Below, one piece after another: positions 39,383-49,767 of a DNA stretch of 64,000 bases. Positions within the stretch are counted from its first letter, which is position 1. Each line of letters opens with the position of its first letter. Origin of the DNA: Diplonema papillatum (taxonomy: Eukaryota; Euglenozoa; Diplonemea; Diplonemida; Diplonemidae). The stretch is from NCBI GenBank assembly GCA_030068145.1, contig JAPJBO010000436.1:56001-120000 (forward strand), given 5' to 3'. The translations under genes were made by a program, and so were the position numbers. Below the pieces are notes generated by a model. The model was not told the DNA's origin and made no database searches. It was given only the letters and a program-made list of their open reading frames with translations.

Positions 39383-39837
39383 TCCTGTGTGAAGTATAGC
39401 ACTGTGTATCGCGACACTCTGTATCGTGACACTGGATTGTGGTACGGTGACACTGTGTATTGTGACACTCTGTATTGTGACACTGGATTGTGGTACGGTG
39501 ACACTGTGCACTGTGACACTCTGTATCGTGACACTGGATTGTGGTACGGTGACACTGTGTACTGTGACACTCTGTATCGTGACACTGGATTGTGGTACGG
39601 TGACACTGTGTATTGTGAGACTCTGTATTGTGACACTGGGTGACGCTGTGTATTGTGACACTCTGTATTGTGACGCTGGATTGTGGTACGGTGACACTGT
39701 GTATTGTGACACTCTGTATTGTGACACTGGATTGTGGTACGGTGACACTGTGTATTGTGACACTCTGTAACACACAGCGTATTGCGGCACTCTGAAGTGC
39801 GACACTGTGTAATGGGATACTGTGGGACACTGTGTAA
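39383..39837. repeat. minisatellite upstream of MPP-beta
   Basis: Units of about 50-60 bp contain GGATTGTGGTACGGTGACAC, TGTGTATTGTGACACTCTGT and ATCGTGACACT. A shorter array with the same start (CTTCCTGTGTGAAGTATAGC) lies at 40408-40560, beyond the MPP-beta exon fragment, so exon and satellite were duplicated together. Repeat frames on both strands are artefacts. Confidence 0.9.
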
Positions 39838-40247
39838 TCATGACTGTCTATCGTTCGGACTCAAGGTCCGACTTCAGCAATCAAAACGAGTCAAGCGGAA
39901 ATGTCTTTCCGGAAGGTTTCGACAAAATATGTTGTTCGCTCGCGGGTCGTGTACGCGTTGAGGTGCCCTCCCGTGAACTCGAAGAAGGACTCGATGTCGA
40001 GCTTCGTGCGGGAGGTGGTGCCCTTGAAGGTCAGCTCCAAGAAGTGGGCCACGCCGTTGTTGGCCCAGCTCTCAAAGCGGCTGCCTGCGTCTATCCAGAT
40101 GCCGACGGTGGCCGTCTCGCCGCCGACGTCGCGGGTCGCGACGCGGAAGCCGTTGCTCAGGACGGTGACCTGCGCCGGCTTCGTCTTCTCCAAGTGCCGC
40201 ACGATGCTGTGGTCGTGCGGCAGCAGGTCGCACGCCTGCCACAGGGG
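39838..40247 (-). pseudogene. MPP-beta exon 1 fragment (partial gene duplicate)
   Basis: About 410 bp match 38879-39317 of exon 1 (residues about 12-158), with high identity in the centre and more change near 39855-39900. The start codon region and everything after residue 158 are absent. A 6-bp deletion removes H84 and M85, so HFLEHM becomes HFLEL and the zinc site is lost. A satellite like that at 39383-39837 follows on the far side. It is a non-functional relic of tandem duplication. Confidence 0.92.
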
Positions 40248-40559
40248 CCCACTGTCCACTCATTTACTCTGGGACTGGCTCAATTCTGAAACGGTTGCAG
40301 GTGGCAACTGGCAAATGATCATGATCAGAAGGTCCTACTTGGGCGGTTCAGTTTCCTCACACATTGCATTGAGTGTTATTTCTCACCAGATGGGCCCCGT
40401 GCCATGCACTCTTCCTGTGTGAAGTATAGCGCTGTGTATCGCGACACTCTGTATCGTGACACTGGATTGACTGTGTATTGTGACACTCTGTAACGTGCTG
40501 TGACGCAGCGTATTGCGGCACTCTGCAGTGCGACACTGTGTATTGGGATATTGTGGGAC

Positions 40560-41940
40560 ACGGGCTGAAAAGGATACAGGCAGGGGCTCAGCCAGGTTGA
40601 CACTCGAACCAGACTGTGGATCGAGGACAGGCTGCAGCATGGTTCCCAGCCGCGTACGGAAGCGAACGATCCGAAAAGGGGAAGGGAAGGGGCCACCAAG
40701 CCAGGGGGCACCGCGGTTGAGGCGAGACGTGCGATTGCGAAACCTGCATTTCAAAGGAGAAAATCGGGCAAGCAGCAGCTTGTGTGTTCTTGGGTGTGTA
40801 CCGTGCGCGCTAGTTTTCACGAGGACTAGTTCGGAGCTAGAGGCTTACTTCAGCCATCCCCATCTCCTGGAACGGTCATCACAGAATTCCGTACCTGAAA
40901 ATGACACAGGGTAAATACAAGTGAGAAACCGATCAACCGGCACGCACAAACAAAACGAAGCGCCTGTCTTTTTCTCAACGGCTGATCACGAGGGCGGCCC
41001 TGAGTTTACCCCCCTCCCCTCTGACTCTGCATTCCGCGAAGAAGACTTGATGCTAGCATCAAACACATGAGAGGCAAGTAGCGCCTGAACACAAAACTAA
41101 GATTTTCTCCCCAGGTGACACCACGAAGCTACGTTTTCATCCTTACAATAGCCCCCTTACGTATGGAGTGGAAGCAGGTTGCCCGAGGTGCAGAAAGCCT
41201 TTCGGGGAAACTATCGTCAAGAGTTTGAATTGAGGAACCTGGGGCTCTTTGGAAAGGTCTCGTAACACATCTGTTCACAGCAGCGTGGATCATTTTTGCC
41301 GTGTCTTTACTCTGGAGACGGATGTGTCCGAACTCCAGCTTGGGTTCGGACTTTTTCGACGTAAATATACGTAAGGGGGGTCTACCCGCTTAGTGGTCCT
41401 GCACTGCATTGTTTAACCTTTGCCCTTTTCACTCGCACGTGCTGCACGACAAGGATGTAAAAGAGCAATGGATGGTGTCTAAACAGACCAGTGCCAGTGC
41501 TGCTGCGTACGAAGCAGAGGCTTGCCCGGACGTGGGCTCGACAGTTTGCATTGGTGCCTTTCAAGCAGTAGTAAGCCGGTCCATCCCCTCCTGATAGACT
41601 GTGATAGACGAAGAATGCAGATCCAGGCAATTCTGTGCAGCTCCAGGGGATAGGAATGTACCTGATAGACTGTGGTGGACCTCGATTCGCTACAATGAAC
41701 AGCGGCAGGCAATTCGATGCAACCACCAAAACACGCCGCCTTCGTCTTTTTAGCCTGCACAATTTACATTGAACAAGGGCAACCCGCAAGATTGCTAGTA
41801 CTATAAAGAGGGCCCCTGCAGCTGGTGGACACGCTGAATGTCTCCTGGAACCTATGAGCAGAGCACCTTCATACGGCCCTCCCCCTCAGTGGTGCAAGCA
41901 CCACGCGCTCTTCAAACCCAAGAAACATTTTCCCCCGTAC
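40560..41940. other. no recognised gene; dispersed repeat words
   Basis: 40890-40970 (GTAAATACAAGTGAGAAACC, GATCAACCGGCACGCACAAA, CAAACAAAACGAAGCGCCTG) resembles 54900-54980 and, inverted, 58740-58775 and 15745-15790, so it is another dispersed repeat. R2 is at 41036-41115 (minus). 41580-41690 holds a short diverged direct repeat (CCTGATAGACTGTG words). Frames here have no motif. Confidence 0.45.
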
Positions 41941-41942
41941 AT

Positions 41943-42589
41943 AAGCCTCGGCACGGTGGTTGTTATGTAAACCAGCAGGCTACAAAGCCAGGGCGATATC
42001 CTGCGGTGCGAGAGCTACGAAACCAGCGAAGCTGATTCGACAAAAAGGGCTGTGCACTCCACGTTACGCTGGACCGTCCCCTCCCCGTAGACCGTGTTGT
42101 AGCAAGTTTGGCCTGTGCTGGCAAGTTCGGCGCCAGTACCCGGGGTGAGACCCCCAAGACCCCCCCCCCCCCCCCCCGACCCCGAGAAACGGAGTTATCC
42201 GCGAGATGCTGAGAAACTCCGCAACAAATGCTAATTTCGGCCACATTAGTCCCCGAAACGCAACAAACCTCGAAAACCATCTTCGACCGGAAAAGTGCGA
42301 CGGGCGGGGTTCGAACCCGGGGGGCCTACCGGCCTAGGCCGACGCCCGCTCACTCTGCCACCCCTATGCATTTTGGCAGGGGGAGAAAAAACTAGCTTCG
42401 CACATCCCGTACGTGCACCCGACAAGCCTCGGCACGGTGGTTGCTATGTAAACCGCATTCGGGCAGCAGGCTACAAAGCCAGGGCGATATCCTGCGGTGC
42501 GAGAGCTACGAAACCGGCGAAGCTGATTCGACAAAAAAGGCTGTGCACTCCACGTTACGCTGGACCGTGCCCTCCCCATAGACCGTGTT
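41943..42589 (+). repeat. direct duplication (41943-42095 and 42424-42589)
   Basis: AAGCCTCGGCACGGTGGTTG, CAGGCTACAAAGCCAGGGCG, ATATCCTGCGGTGCGAGAGC and GTGCACTCCACGTTACGCTG occur in both copies. The second has a small insert after TGTAAACC, and a third, very short piece lies at 42745-42775. A tRNA-like sequence and a run of 17 C lie between the two copies. Confidence 0.85.
42297..42365 (-). other. tRNA-like sequence (Leu-type features)
   Basis: The minus strand reads GGGGTGGCAGAGTGAGCGGG (A-box-like), a GGCCTAGGCC palindrome containing TAG where the anticodon would lie, and CGGGTTCGAACCCCG (perfect B box with a good T stem). The anticodon stem does not fold normally. It may be a tRNA-Leu pseudogene or a tRNA-derived SINE head; a real tRNA with an odd anticodon arm is possible but less likely. 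Confidence 0.45.
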
Positions 42590-42607
42590 AGGTTGGGTTA
42601 GCTGGGG

Positions 42608-42735
42608 TTAGAATGCAAAGAATCTGTGGCGATAATCTGCATCGCCGGCGTCGCGATGTGTCATGCCTTCGCCTCTATAGCTCGTCTTGATCGTCGCGCT
42701 CAGGCGCGCGTTTGGTGCCTCGCTTCTTCTTCAAT
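42608..42735. repeat. inverted duplicate of 1168-1312
   Basis: GAATGCAAAGAATCTGTGGC, GATAATCTGCATCGCCGGCG and GCGCGCGTTTGGTGCCTCGC are the reverse complement of words in 1168-1312, in the expected order. Confidence 0.75.
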
Positions 42736-42779
42736 TGCTCGTCCGCAGCAGGCTACAAAGCCAGGGCGATATCGAGCAC

Positions 42780-43130
42780 ACGCCTAAGTCTGCCCTGAAG
42801 CTTTAACCTTTGGCCACACGTGGTGCAAGTACCATTGGTGGAAACCGAGGCGTAATGCTTCAATCTCCGAGCATCGGCGGTAACGTCTCGCTTTTGGCGT
42901 GAGACTCTTGGCCTCCCGTCTCCGGCCACACGTGGTGCAAGTAACATCGGCGGAAAAGCCTCAGTGTGACGTAAGACTTCAATCTCCGGTCTCCCATACA
43001 CGCAAGTAGCATCGGCGGAAACGTCCCCGCTTGGTTCGAAGCTCTTGACCTCCGCTGTCCATGCACGAGGTGCACCACGTTCTGACTCGGCACGAGAGGT
43101 GCAAGTTGTCTCACGCCTCAGTCTGGCTTA
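42780..43130. repeat. about 110-bp degenerate tandem repeat, three units
   Basis: Units contain GGCCACACGTGGTGCAAGTA, CATCGGCGGAAA, AGACTTCAATCTCCG and TTGGCCTCC words in the same order. The array leads into the repeat shared with 6390-6510 (43120-43250). Confidence 0.7.
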
Positions 43131-43683
43131 CACTCCTCGTGTCCACGTCTGCCACCACGTTCTGACTCGGCACGAGGTGTGTTCGGACGTCCACCTTCTG
43201 CAGCTGCGCACACAGTCCGACAAGGAGACGGTTCTCGGCCAAGTGGGGGGACGCCAGCTTCCTGCACTGGCTTTCTGCGGTGCTATTGTGAAGCTCCGAC
43301 CGCCGGCCGCGGTACGTTACCGGTCCCTGGCTGCTTCGAACAGCGCGGGGGGCTATCACTTGCCCAGGTTTCCCAGCTTTTCGCGCGCGTCTGCTTCCTT
43401 TTCGAGCGCCCTGCAGCGGATGGGTTTGTTTTGCGTTTGTGTTTCCCGACGATCCCGTGGACGTACAGATTGGTGTCTTTCGACCTTTTGTTTGTTTTGT
43501 GAAGTATTTGTTTGCTTCGAGCGGACACCGGGTTTTGCGTTGGTGATGAAAATGATAAGGCAAAAGTTTCTTGTTCTTCGCGTGTGCAGAGTACAAACCT
43601 CTCGTTGGCTTCGTGTTTCTAGACTGTTTCTCTTTCACGTGTAACCGTTGTTCCGGAAATGTTCTCGTCACACACAGATTATA

Positions 43684-43702
43684 AATTTGTTGCATAAGTG
43701 TG
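43684..43702. repeat. LINE target-site duplication, 3' side
   Basis: AATTTGTTGCATAAGTGTG occurs here and, identically, at 51661-51679. The bases just outside and inside differ at both sites, so the match is exactly 19 bp. It marks the insertion of the element at 43703-51660. Confidence 0.9.
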
Positions 43703-43866
43703 TGTGGGCCTTTGAAGCGTGGATGATGCCTCTCGCGCTGCTCCCCTTGAGGTTCCTGGCTCATGCCAAAGCGCCGCCGCCCGGGTTAAGGGGTTGCGGC
43801 ATCAGGCGTGGGCCAGGGCCAGGGAGACTGTTCGGAGGGGTCACCACCCACCGTTCGCGGGCTTCG

Positions 43867-46800
43867 TTACTTCACTGCCCCCGGCTCTCCCCGGCCTTCG
43901 TCATCCCGGGGGAGGGTTTCACGGCCATCCCCCCCCGCGTGGGGAATGGACTGGTGCTGTGCCGCGGGTCCTTCCGTGCGTCCTCGCGACGTCGCCGCTG
44001 TCGATGTCGCTGCCGCTGTTGCTGCCGCTGCAGCCGCTGTCGGGCGGTTGGTTGACGATCCCGGTCTGCACCCCGCCCGTTGCGCGTCGGCTTTCTTCTT
44101 CTCGGCGTTCGCTAGGACGTCCCAAAGGTGGCGGCTGCCGCCGCCGCGTGCGCGACGGTGCGTCGCCCGGTCGTGTCTTGCCCGTGCCTTCCACTTCTCG
44201 CCGCTGTGTTGCCACCCCCGTGGGTAATGGGCCTGGGGTCGGAAGCTGCCGGTCAGGACACCCGCCTTCTCCCAGTGGCCGCCCTGGTCGCCCCGTCCTT
44301 TGTTCGCCATCTTTTTGGGCACGTGCCGTACGGCGGCGACTTCGAACGCCCGCATCACCGCTTCGAAGGCCTCCCGGTTGTTGATCTGCGGCCGTTTGTT
44401 GAGGCCCTGGAGGATGGGTCCCCCGAGGCTGGTGAGGTGGTTGACGCGCATCTCGAGGGCCGGGTGGACGGCTTTCACGCGCGCAATCTTGCCCAACCTG
44501 CTCAGCGCGGTCCTCATCGCCCACCCTTTCGCGGTCGCCGAGTCGCTGTAGGCCTGTGCCGCCTGTCGCTGTGCGGTGTCCATGGCGCGGTTCGACAGTT
44601 CGTCCGCATCCTTGTTGAGCTCGCGAGGAATGTGCACCGGCTCGATCGTCGTCCGTCGGTCGTGCAGCTTCGCCAACAGGTTCTGCGCCTGGTCGTAGTA
44701 TCGCCGGAGTGTTTCGTTGCACCTCTTCGTGCCCTTTATCTGACCAATGACCAGTTCGCTGTCGCCCTTGACGACGATGGTGCGGGGTGTCGGCGGCACG
44801 GGGTCCCGCAGCAACCTCGCCAACACGCTGACGAACCCGACGTATTCCGCCACGTTGTTCGTCGCTCTCCCGGCGATGGGCTTCTCAACTTCCCACTGCT
44901 TGACGCCTTTGTCGTAGAAGACCGCCCCGGCTCCCGCGACCGCGCCGTTGGTCCCGTTCCCCCGACTGCCGCCGTCGAAGAACGCCGCCGTCTCCTCTCC
45001 CGGCAGCGTGTCCGCCACGGTCCAGCGCTCCTTCGGCTGCCGCTGCGCGATGTTCTCCTGCCTCCGCTGTGTGCCGGCCGGCGTGAGGGTCAGGCCGCTG
45101 TGCAGCTCAAAATCGACAGCGAGCTCGAAATACGAGATGGAGGCCTCCTTGCCGGTTTCGGACCACCGCTTCGTCGAGCACCATTCTGCCAGCGCCAGGA
45201 GCATCTCGTGGGTGTCCTTCCATGCGTTGCGGTCCGGCCGCGCACCGTCGACGTTGATGGTCTGGCTGGCCGTCGGCCGTTGCGGCTCCCACCCCCACGG
45301 ATATGTCGACACCTTGAGCTCCTTGCGCCGGCAGTCCTGCTCGAGGATGCCGTCGGCCCGCTGCCTCCCGAGCAGGATCTCGACGCACATCAGCTGCATC
45401 CCGGCCGCCAGCTCCCTGCATTCGTCGAAGTCGAGTCCCATCGCGTCCTTGGGCATGACGCCGCATAGAGCCATGCACGGCTTCATCTCGGGCCGCCGAG
45501 CGAGCACATTCGGATACGCGCCGCGCACGTCGCTCCACTTGACGCAGTCCCACCACATGTGTTGTTCGTCCTCCGGGACACCCGCGTCGCAGAATCTGCA
45601 GGTTGCTTGCTCCCATCGCTTGCCGGTGTGTACCGCGTTGGCAATGACAGCTCTGACCAGGCCCTGCTGGTAGCCGGTGATGGCGCCCTTCTCCAGCAGG
45701 TCTCGCGTGGCACCCCCGTCGATGCCGTCCTCGATGCCGAGGAGGGATGCCCTCGTCTTGACCACGTCCTTGTAGCGCATCGTCCGCCCGGCCTCCCGCA
45801 GCTCGTGCTGGAAGTTGTGCCGAGCGGTCTGCGCCCGCTGCCTCTCCTCTTTCGTCAGCGGCTCGACGTTCTGCACCACCGTCCATTCGCGCCGCCGGCC
45901 CGTTCCTTCCTGCAGGGTGTCGAACCTGGGCCACGTCCATCCGATGTCTGCGATCGCTCGCTCGAGCAGGAACACTGGCCCCTCCTTGCTTCGCCCCGGT
46001 GCCTCTGGAGCGCCGGGGGGGCGGTCCCGCCTTGCTTGTCGAGCTGCTCGGATGGCAACAACCAGCGGCGCCAAGTGCGACTGCTTCACCATCTGCTGCG
46101 AAAACGTGTTTACCCGCCGATGAATCGCGGCGACACGCGGGTCCAATCTGTGCCCCCGACACAGCGTGTTCAGCACGACGGCATCGCACCTCCTGTTGCC
46201 GCCGGTCCACAGCCCCGCCAGGGTAGCAACTCGCAGGCCTTCCATGTACGTCCCCGCCGGTTGCCACACCGAGACGCCGTACAACGCCTTCGCTGTGGCC
46301 GACGCAGCCACGTAACCTTCCTTCTGGTCCATCGGGATCGGCAGGCTTCTCGCCCTTCTCGCGATGTTCTTCGCGGCCTCGAACCGGGTTTGAATCCGCC
46401 TGCTGGGGGGCGGCGCACCCTTCCCGACCGTAAACATCGCCCCCAGAACGTCGAAGCTTGTCTTCCGCAGTACCTTGTTGCCCTGCACTGTGAGCGTTCC
46501 CGGAGCGTCCGCGTTCGTGGCGTAAAAGAACGACTTCCCAGCGTTGACGCCCCCATCGGTCGCGTTGGCGAAGTCCGTCGTGACTTCAGCCACGGCCTTG
46601 AGCCCCCTGAGGGACTCCGACATCGCATGAATGTCGTCCAGGTACGCCATCGCCTGGGCCGGTGTTGTCAACGCCCCCACGGCCCGCACCCAGACCGCGA
46701 TGAGCGCGTTTAGGAACAGCACGCTGAGGGGGCACCCTTGTAAGATGCCATTCGTCGCAACGAAAGGCTCCCCGACTGCCCGCGCCGTCTTGAAGTGGCG

Positions 46801-49641
46801 CTGCATGCTTCCGTACACCGCCTTCATCGCCCTCAGTACCCCCGGGTCCAGCCCCATCACCTCCATCAAACGGAACATGATCTCGTGCGGCAGCCGGTCG
46901 AAGCACTTCATGAAGTCGACCGAAAGACCAAACAAGGGTTTGCCACATTCTGCGGCGTGCTCGATGCGGAGACCGATGGCGTACATGACGTCGTCGGCCC
47001 CACGCTTCGGGATGGCTCCCCGCATACCCTCGGGGACCCACGCCAGCATCCACTCCATCAGCATCCGGAGCCGCGTCGCCGCCCACAGCCTGTAGACCGC
47101 GCTCGTGACGGAGATGGGCCGTAGGTCCATTGGTCCGGAGCCGCCCTCGCCCTTTGGGATGAGCGAGACCAGGGCCCTCATGAGCGACTCCGGCCACTTG
47201 CCCGTCTTCTCGACCACTGCAAAAAGTTCCGCGAACCGCCGCAACGCCTCGTCGGGGAGAGCCGCCAGTTCGCGTACCCGCCAGCCCTCCGCGCCCGGCG
47301 CGGTGTTCTTCTTCATCGTTCCAAGCGTCTTCCGCAGGTCGGCCGCCGTTATCGCGTTCAGCTCCACCGCGTTCGCCCGCGGGATGTGAGCCCGAAAGTC
47401 CTTTTCAAACGCCTCCCACTTGGGCGCCGGTGTCTCCTTCCTGCCGTGCCGCTCGTACACTCCGCCCCAGGCGGATGGCCCTCTCAGGAGCTCGTCCATC
47501 TCCTTCGCGTCCCAGGTCACGGAACCGTCTGCTCTCGCGAGGTACTCCACCTGTCTCCGGTCCGCCTGCTTTACCCACGCGAAGATTCTCCCGGGTGCAA
47601 CCTTGGCGGCCAGCTGCATGCTCCGGCGCCACTCGTTTATCCGCGTCTCTTTCACGTCGTGCGCCAACTTCTTCTGCGACCCCCGCAGATCTGCGAGCAT
47701 CTTCATCATCGTCTCGCCGACTGGCGGGCTCGGTCGACCCCAGACCTCTGCCCAGGCGTCGTCAGCCATCAGCTTCTTCCCGCCCGCCCTCGCCTTGTCC
47801 CATCGCTGCTTCCGAACCAGCTGCGCCTTTAAACCCGTCACGTCCGCAGAGTCGCGCTCAATCGCCTCGATCTGCCGGATCAGCTTCGACGTCGCTTGCT
47901 GGTGCGCGTTCACCGCTCCCCCGTCGAGCGGGTTCGCCGGTGCCGTCACCCGCCTGAGCCGCGGCTTCGTGGTCAGCGCCCTCCCCACGAACTTCCCGGA
48001 CGGACCCGGTAGCTCTGGCGCCGCCTCCAACAGGTACGCTTCCGCTGGTTGCGCGGACAGTTGCCACATCGCTTCGACGTCTTCCCTCGCTGCTGCTTCC
48101 ATGTGGCGTGCTCGGGTGGGCTCCATCATCTTTGCGCACAGGACGCCTCGCTCTTCAACCGAAAGCATCGATGAGCCAGCGGGGATGGGGGCCGGTCGCA
48201 CTACCGTTCCCGTGGTCGCCTGGAGGCGTTGCAGATTGAGGTCCACCACCACGGCGCTGTGTGTGGGCACGCCCGGTACCCGTGTCACCGTCACCTGTCG
48301 CACGGCGCCTACTGCTGCTGCGTTGGCGAACACCATGTCGATGCGCGTTCCTCCGTCCGCCTGCGAGCAGGTGCTCTCGGGTTGTCGCCCCCGGCGTTGC
48401 GCGTCGAGCAGGGCTGCATCCGTCCAATGCCCCACAGACACTGCCTTCCGCAGTGCCGGCGAGTCTTCGACCGCGGTGTTCCAGTCGCCCATCACCAGTA
48501 CCGGAACGTCTCCCAATCCCGCGGCCACTTCGAAAACAGCCTCCAGAAGTTCTTCCCTCCGTGCCCTTCCTCTCGCATGCGCATACACCGTCATCAGGTG
48601 TAGCATTCGTTTGCCGTCGCCGTATGGCACTGCCAGGTGTTGCCATCGTCCCGTCTCCCACAGTCGTCGTTCCGCCGCATGTCCCATGGGCGGCTGCCAT
48701 ACCTTTGTGCTGCGGTCGCGGACATGAAACGCCACGCCGCCCGGGGGAGCTTGCAGCCCTCCGTTCCCCATCCGTTTGAGCGGTAGCGGCTTGCCAACGT
48801 AGAGCCTGGCTCCGAGCTCTTGCCGGACGAGCGCCGCACTCGCCTTTGCCGACGCCTCGTCCAGCCGGACCTCCTGCAAAGCGACCAAGTCCGCGTCCAG
48901 TCCATGCACATCGAGGTAGTGCCGCCTGTAGGACGTGACGTTGAACGTCGCGACCGTGAGGTTGGACCTCAGATCCGCAAGTTTGTCGCAGGGTCGCCTT
49001 GATCCGGGCGCGCGGGGGCGCGTGTCCTGTTGCCGGGTCTGCGCAGCGACGGGCACGCCGGTTGGTGGGCGGTGGGTCGGTGCGGCCGTGCCAGCAACCG
49101 GGCCGGCATTGACCAAAGCGAGCCGCGCCAAGGGTACCGAGTCGCCTGTCGTCGCCTCCAGCAAGCGCTGGCTCGGCAGCGGCAAGAGCATGGCGTCGTA
49201 ATGCTCTGGCCGGTATGTCAAGATGATGGTCGCGGTCGGCGCCGGTTGCCTGCATCCGCGCAGGGTCTCCCGACTCGTCGCGTTCAGCACCCAGATGTCG
49301 CAACGCAGCACCCGCGATGCTGCCCGCAGCGTCAGCTCGTCGCCGTACGTCGCATTTCTTCGCATGGCCTCCAGGTACGCCTGCCACCTGGCCAACTCTT
49401 CCGCCACCGTGAGCTCTCGGTCGTTCGGCCCCGGCTCTACCACCATGTACGGACGGTAGTCAGCCGGGCGCGCCTCCATCTCGTCAACCACCATCCGTCG
49501 AAGTCGCACAGCATCCACTGTCCCGTGCCGCTGCGCGATGGCCGAGAACTGGCAGTTCCCGTCTCCCGGCACCGGACATGCGCGGCCAAGCATCTTGCGC
49601 GTCGCAGCTTGAACCCACCGCTCGTTGGCGAGGATGGTCAC
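43867..49641 (-). CDS. LINE ORF2: OTU protease - APE - RT - zinc knuckle - RNase H
   Basis: 1924 codons. Residues 20-155: OTU cysteine protease (PGDGNCQFSAI with D27 and C30; YRPEHYDAM with H147), a fold usually found in deubiquitinases. Residues 228-470: APE endonuclease (FN234, LQE257, GDWN 385-388, RIDMVFAN with D435, THS with H461), which would nick target DNA. Residues 765-1060: reverse transcriptase (SVDFMKCFD with D909, GILQGCPLS, AYLDD with D1002 and D1003). Residues 1348-1366: C-x2-C-x9-H-x4-C knuckle. Residues 1550-1690: RNase H with D1556, E1599, D1627, D1678. The tail is basic and Ala-rich. The order APE-RT-RNase H resembles the I/ingi group; the N-terminal OTU is unusual. It might cleave ubiquitin from host factors or process the polyprotein (inference). 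Confidence 0.93.
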   Translation of the reverse strand: MTILANERWVQAATRKMLGRACPVPGDGNCQFSAIAQRHGTVDAVRLRRMVVDEMEARPADYRPYMVVEPGPNDRELTVAEELARWQAYLEAMRRNATYGDELTLRAASRVLRCDIWVLNATSRETLRGCRQPAPTATIILTYRPEHYDAMLLPLPSQRLLEATTGDSVPLARLALVNAGPVAGTAAPTHRPPTGVPVAAQTRQQDTRPRAPGSRRPCDKLADLRSNLTVATFNVTSYRRHYLDVHGLDADLVALQEVRLDEASAKASAALVRQELGARLYVGKPLPLKRMGNGGLQAPPGGVAFHVRDRSTKVWQPPMGHAAERRLWETGRWQHLAVPYGDGKRMLHLMTVYAHARGRARREELLEAVFEVAAGLGDVPVLVMGDWNTAVEDSPALRKAVSVGHWTDAALLDAQRRGRQPESTCSQADGGTRIDMVFANAAAVGAVRQVTVTRVPGVPTHSAVVVDLNLQRLQATTGTVVRPAPIPAGSSMLSVEERGVLCAKMMEPTRARHMEAAAREDVEAMWQLSAQPAEAYLLEAAPELPGPSGKFVGRALTTKPRLRRVTAPANPLDGGAVNAHQQATSKLIRQIEAIERDSADVTGLKAQLVRKQRWDKARAGGKKLMADDAWAEVWGRPSPPVGETMMKMLADLRGSQKKLAHDVKETRINEWRRSMQLAAKVAPGRIFAWVKQADRRQVEYLARADGSVTWDAKEMDELLRGPSAWGGVYERHGRKETPAPKWEAFEKDFRAHIPRANAVELNAITAADLRKTLGTMKKNTAPGAEGWRVRELAALPDEALRRFAELFAVVEKTGKWPESLMRALVSLIPKGEGGSGPMDLRPISVTSAVYRLWAATRLRMLMEWMLAWVPEGMRGAIPKRGADDVMYAIGLRIEHAAECGKPLFGLSVDFMKCFDRLPHEIMFRLMEVMGLDPGVLRAMKAVYGSMQRHFKTARAVGEPFVATNGILQGCPLSVLFLNALIAVWVRAVGALTTPAQAMAYLDDIHAMSESLRGLKAVAEVTTDFANATDGGVNAGKSFFYATNADAPGTLTVQGNKVLRKTSFDVLGAMFTVGKGAPPPSRRIQTRFEAAKNIARRARSLPIPMDQKEGYVAASATAKALYGVSVWQPAGTYMEGLRVATLAGLWTGGNRRCDAVVLNTLCRGHRLDPRVAAIHRRVNTFSQQMVKQSHLAPLVVAIRAARQARRDRPPGAPEAPGRSKEGPVFLLERAIADIGWTWPRFDTLQEGTGRRREWTVVQNVEPLTKEERQRAQTARHNFQHELREAGRTMRYKDVVKTRASLLGIEDGIDGGATRDLLEKGAITGYQQGLVRAVIANAVHTGKRWEQATCRFCDAGVPEDEQHMWWDCVKWSDVRGAYPNVLARRPEMKPCMALCGVMPKDAMGLDFDECRELAAGMQLMCVEILLGRQRADGILEQDCRRKELKVSTYPWGWEPQRPTASQTINVDGARPDRNAWKDTHEMLLALAEWCSTKRWSETGKEASISYFELAVDFELHSGLTLTPAGTQRRQENIAQRQPKERWTVADTLPGEETAAFFDGGSRGNGTNGAVAGAGAVFYDKGVKQWEVEKPIAGRATNNVAEYVGFVSVLARLLRDPVPPTPRTIVVKGDSELVIGQIKGTKRCNETLRRYYDQAQNLLAKLHDRRTTIEPVHIPRELNKDADELSNRAMDTAQRQAAQAYSDSATAKGWAMRTALSRLGKIARVKAVHPALEMRVNHLTSLGGPILQGLNKRPQINNREAFEAVMRAFEVAAVRHVPKKMANKGRGDQGGHWEKAGVLTGSFRPQAHYPRGWQHSGEKWKARARHDRATHRRARGGGSRHLWDVLANAEKKKADAQRAGCRPGSSTNRPTAAAAAATAAATSTAATSRGRTEGPAAQHQSIPHAGGDGRETLPRDDEGRGEPGAVK

Positions 49642-49767
49642 CGGTCCCCCCCCAACGAGCTTCCTTCCCGTCGTGTCGTAGCCGGCATGTCCCCCGCCGC
49701 CGGCGGAGCGCCTTCCCGACCCGCAGCAGCCGTGTTCCTGCTCCGCCCCGCCAGGGGGGCTCCGCCT

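Noticed and set aside
44128-45468. Long plus-strand frames opposite the LINE (446 codons here; also 47420-48727 and 50204-51979)
   Set aside because: They are antisense to ORF1/ORF2, have no domain, and are expected from the GC-rich third-position bias of the sense ORFs.
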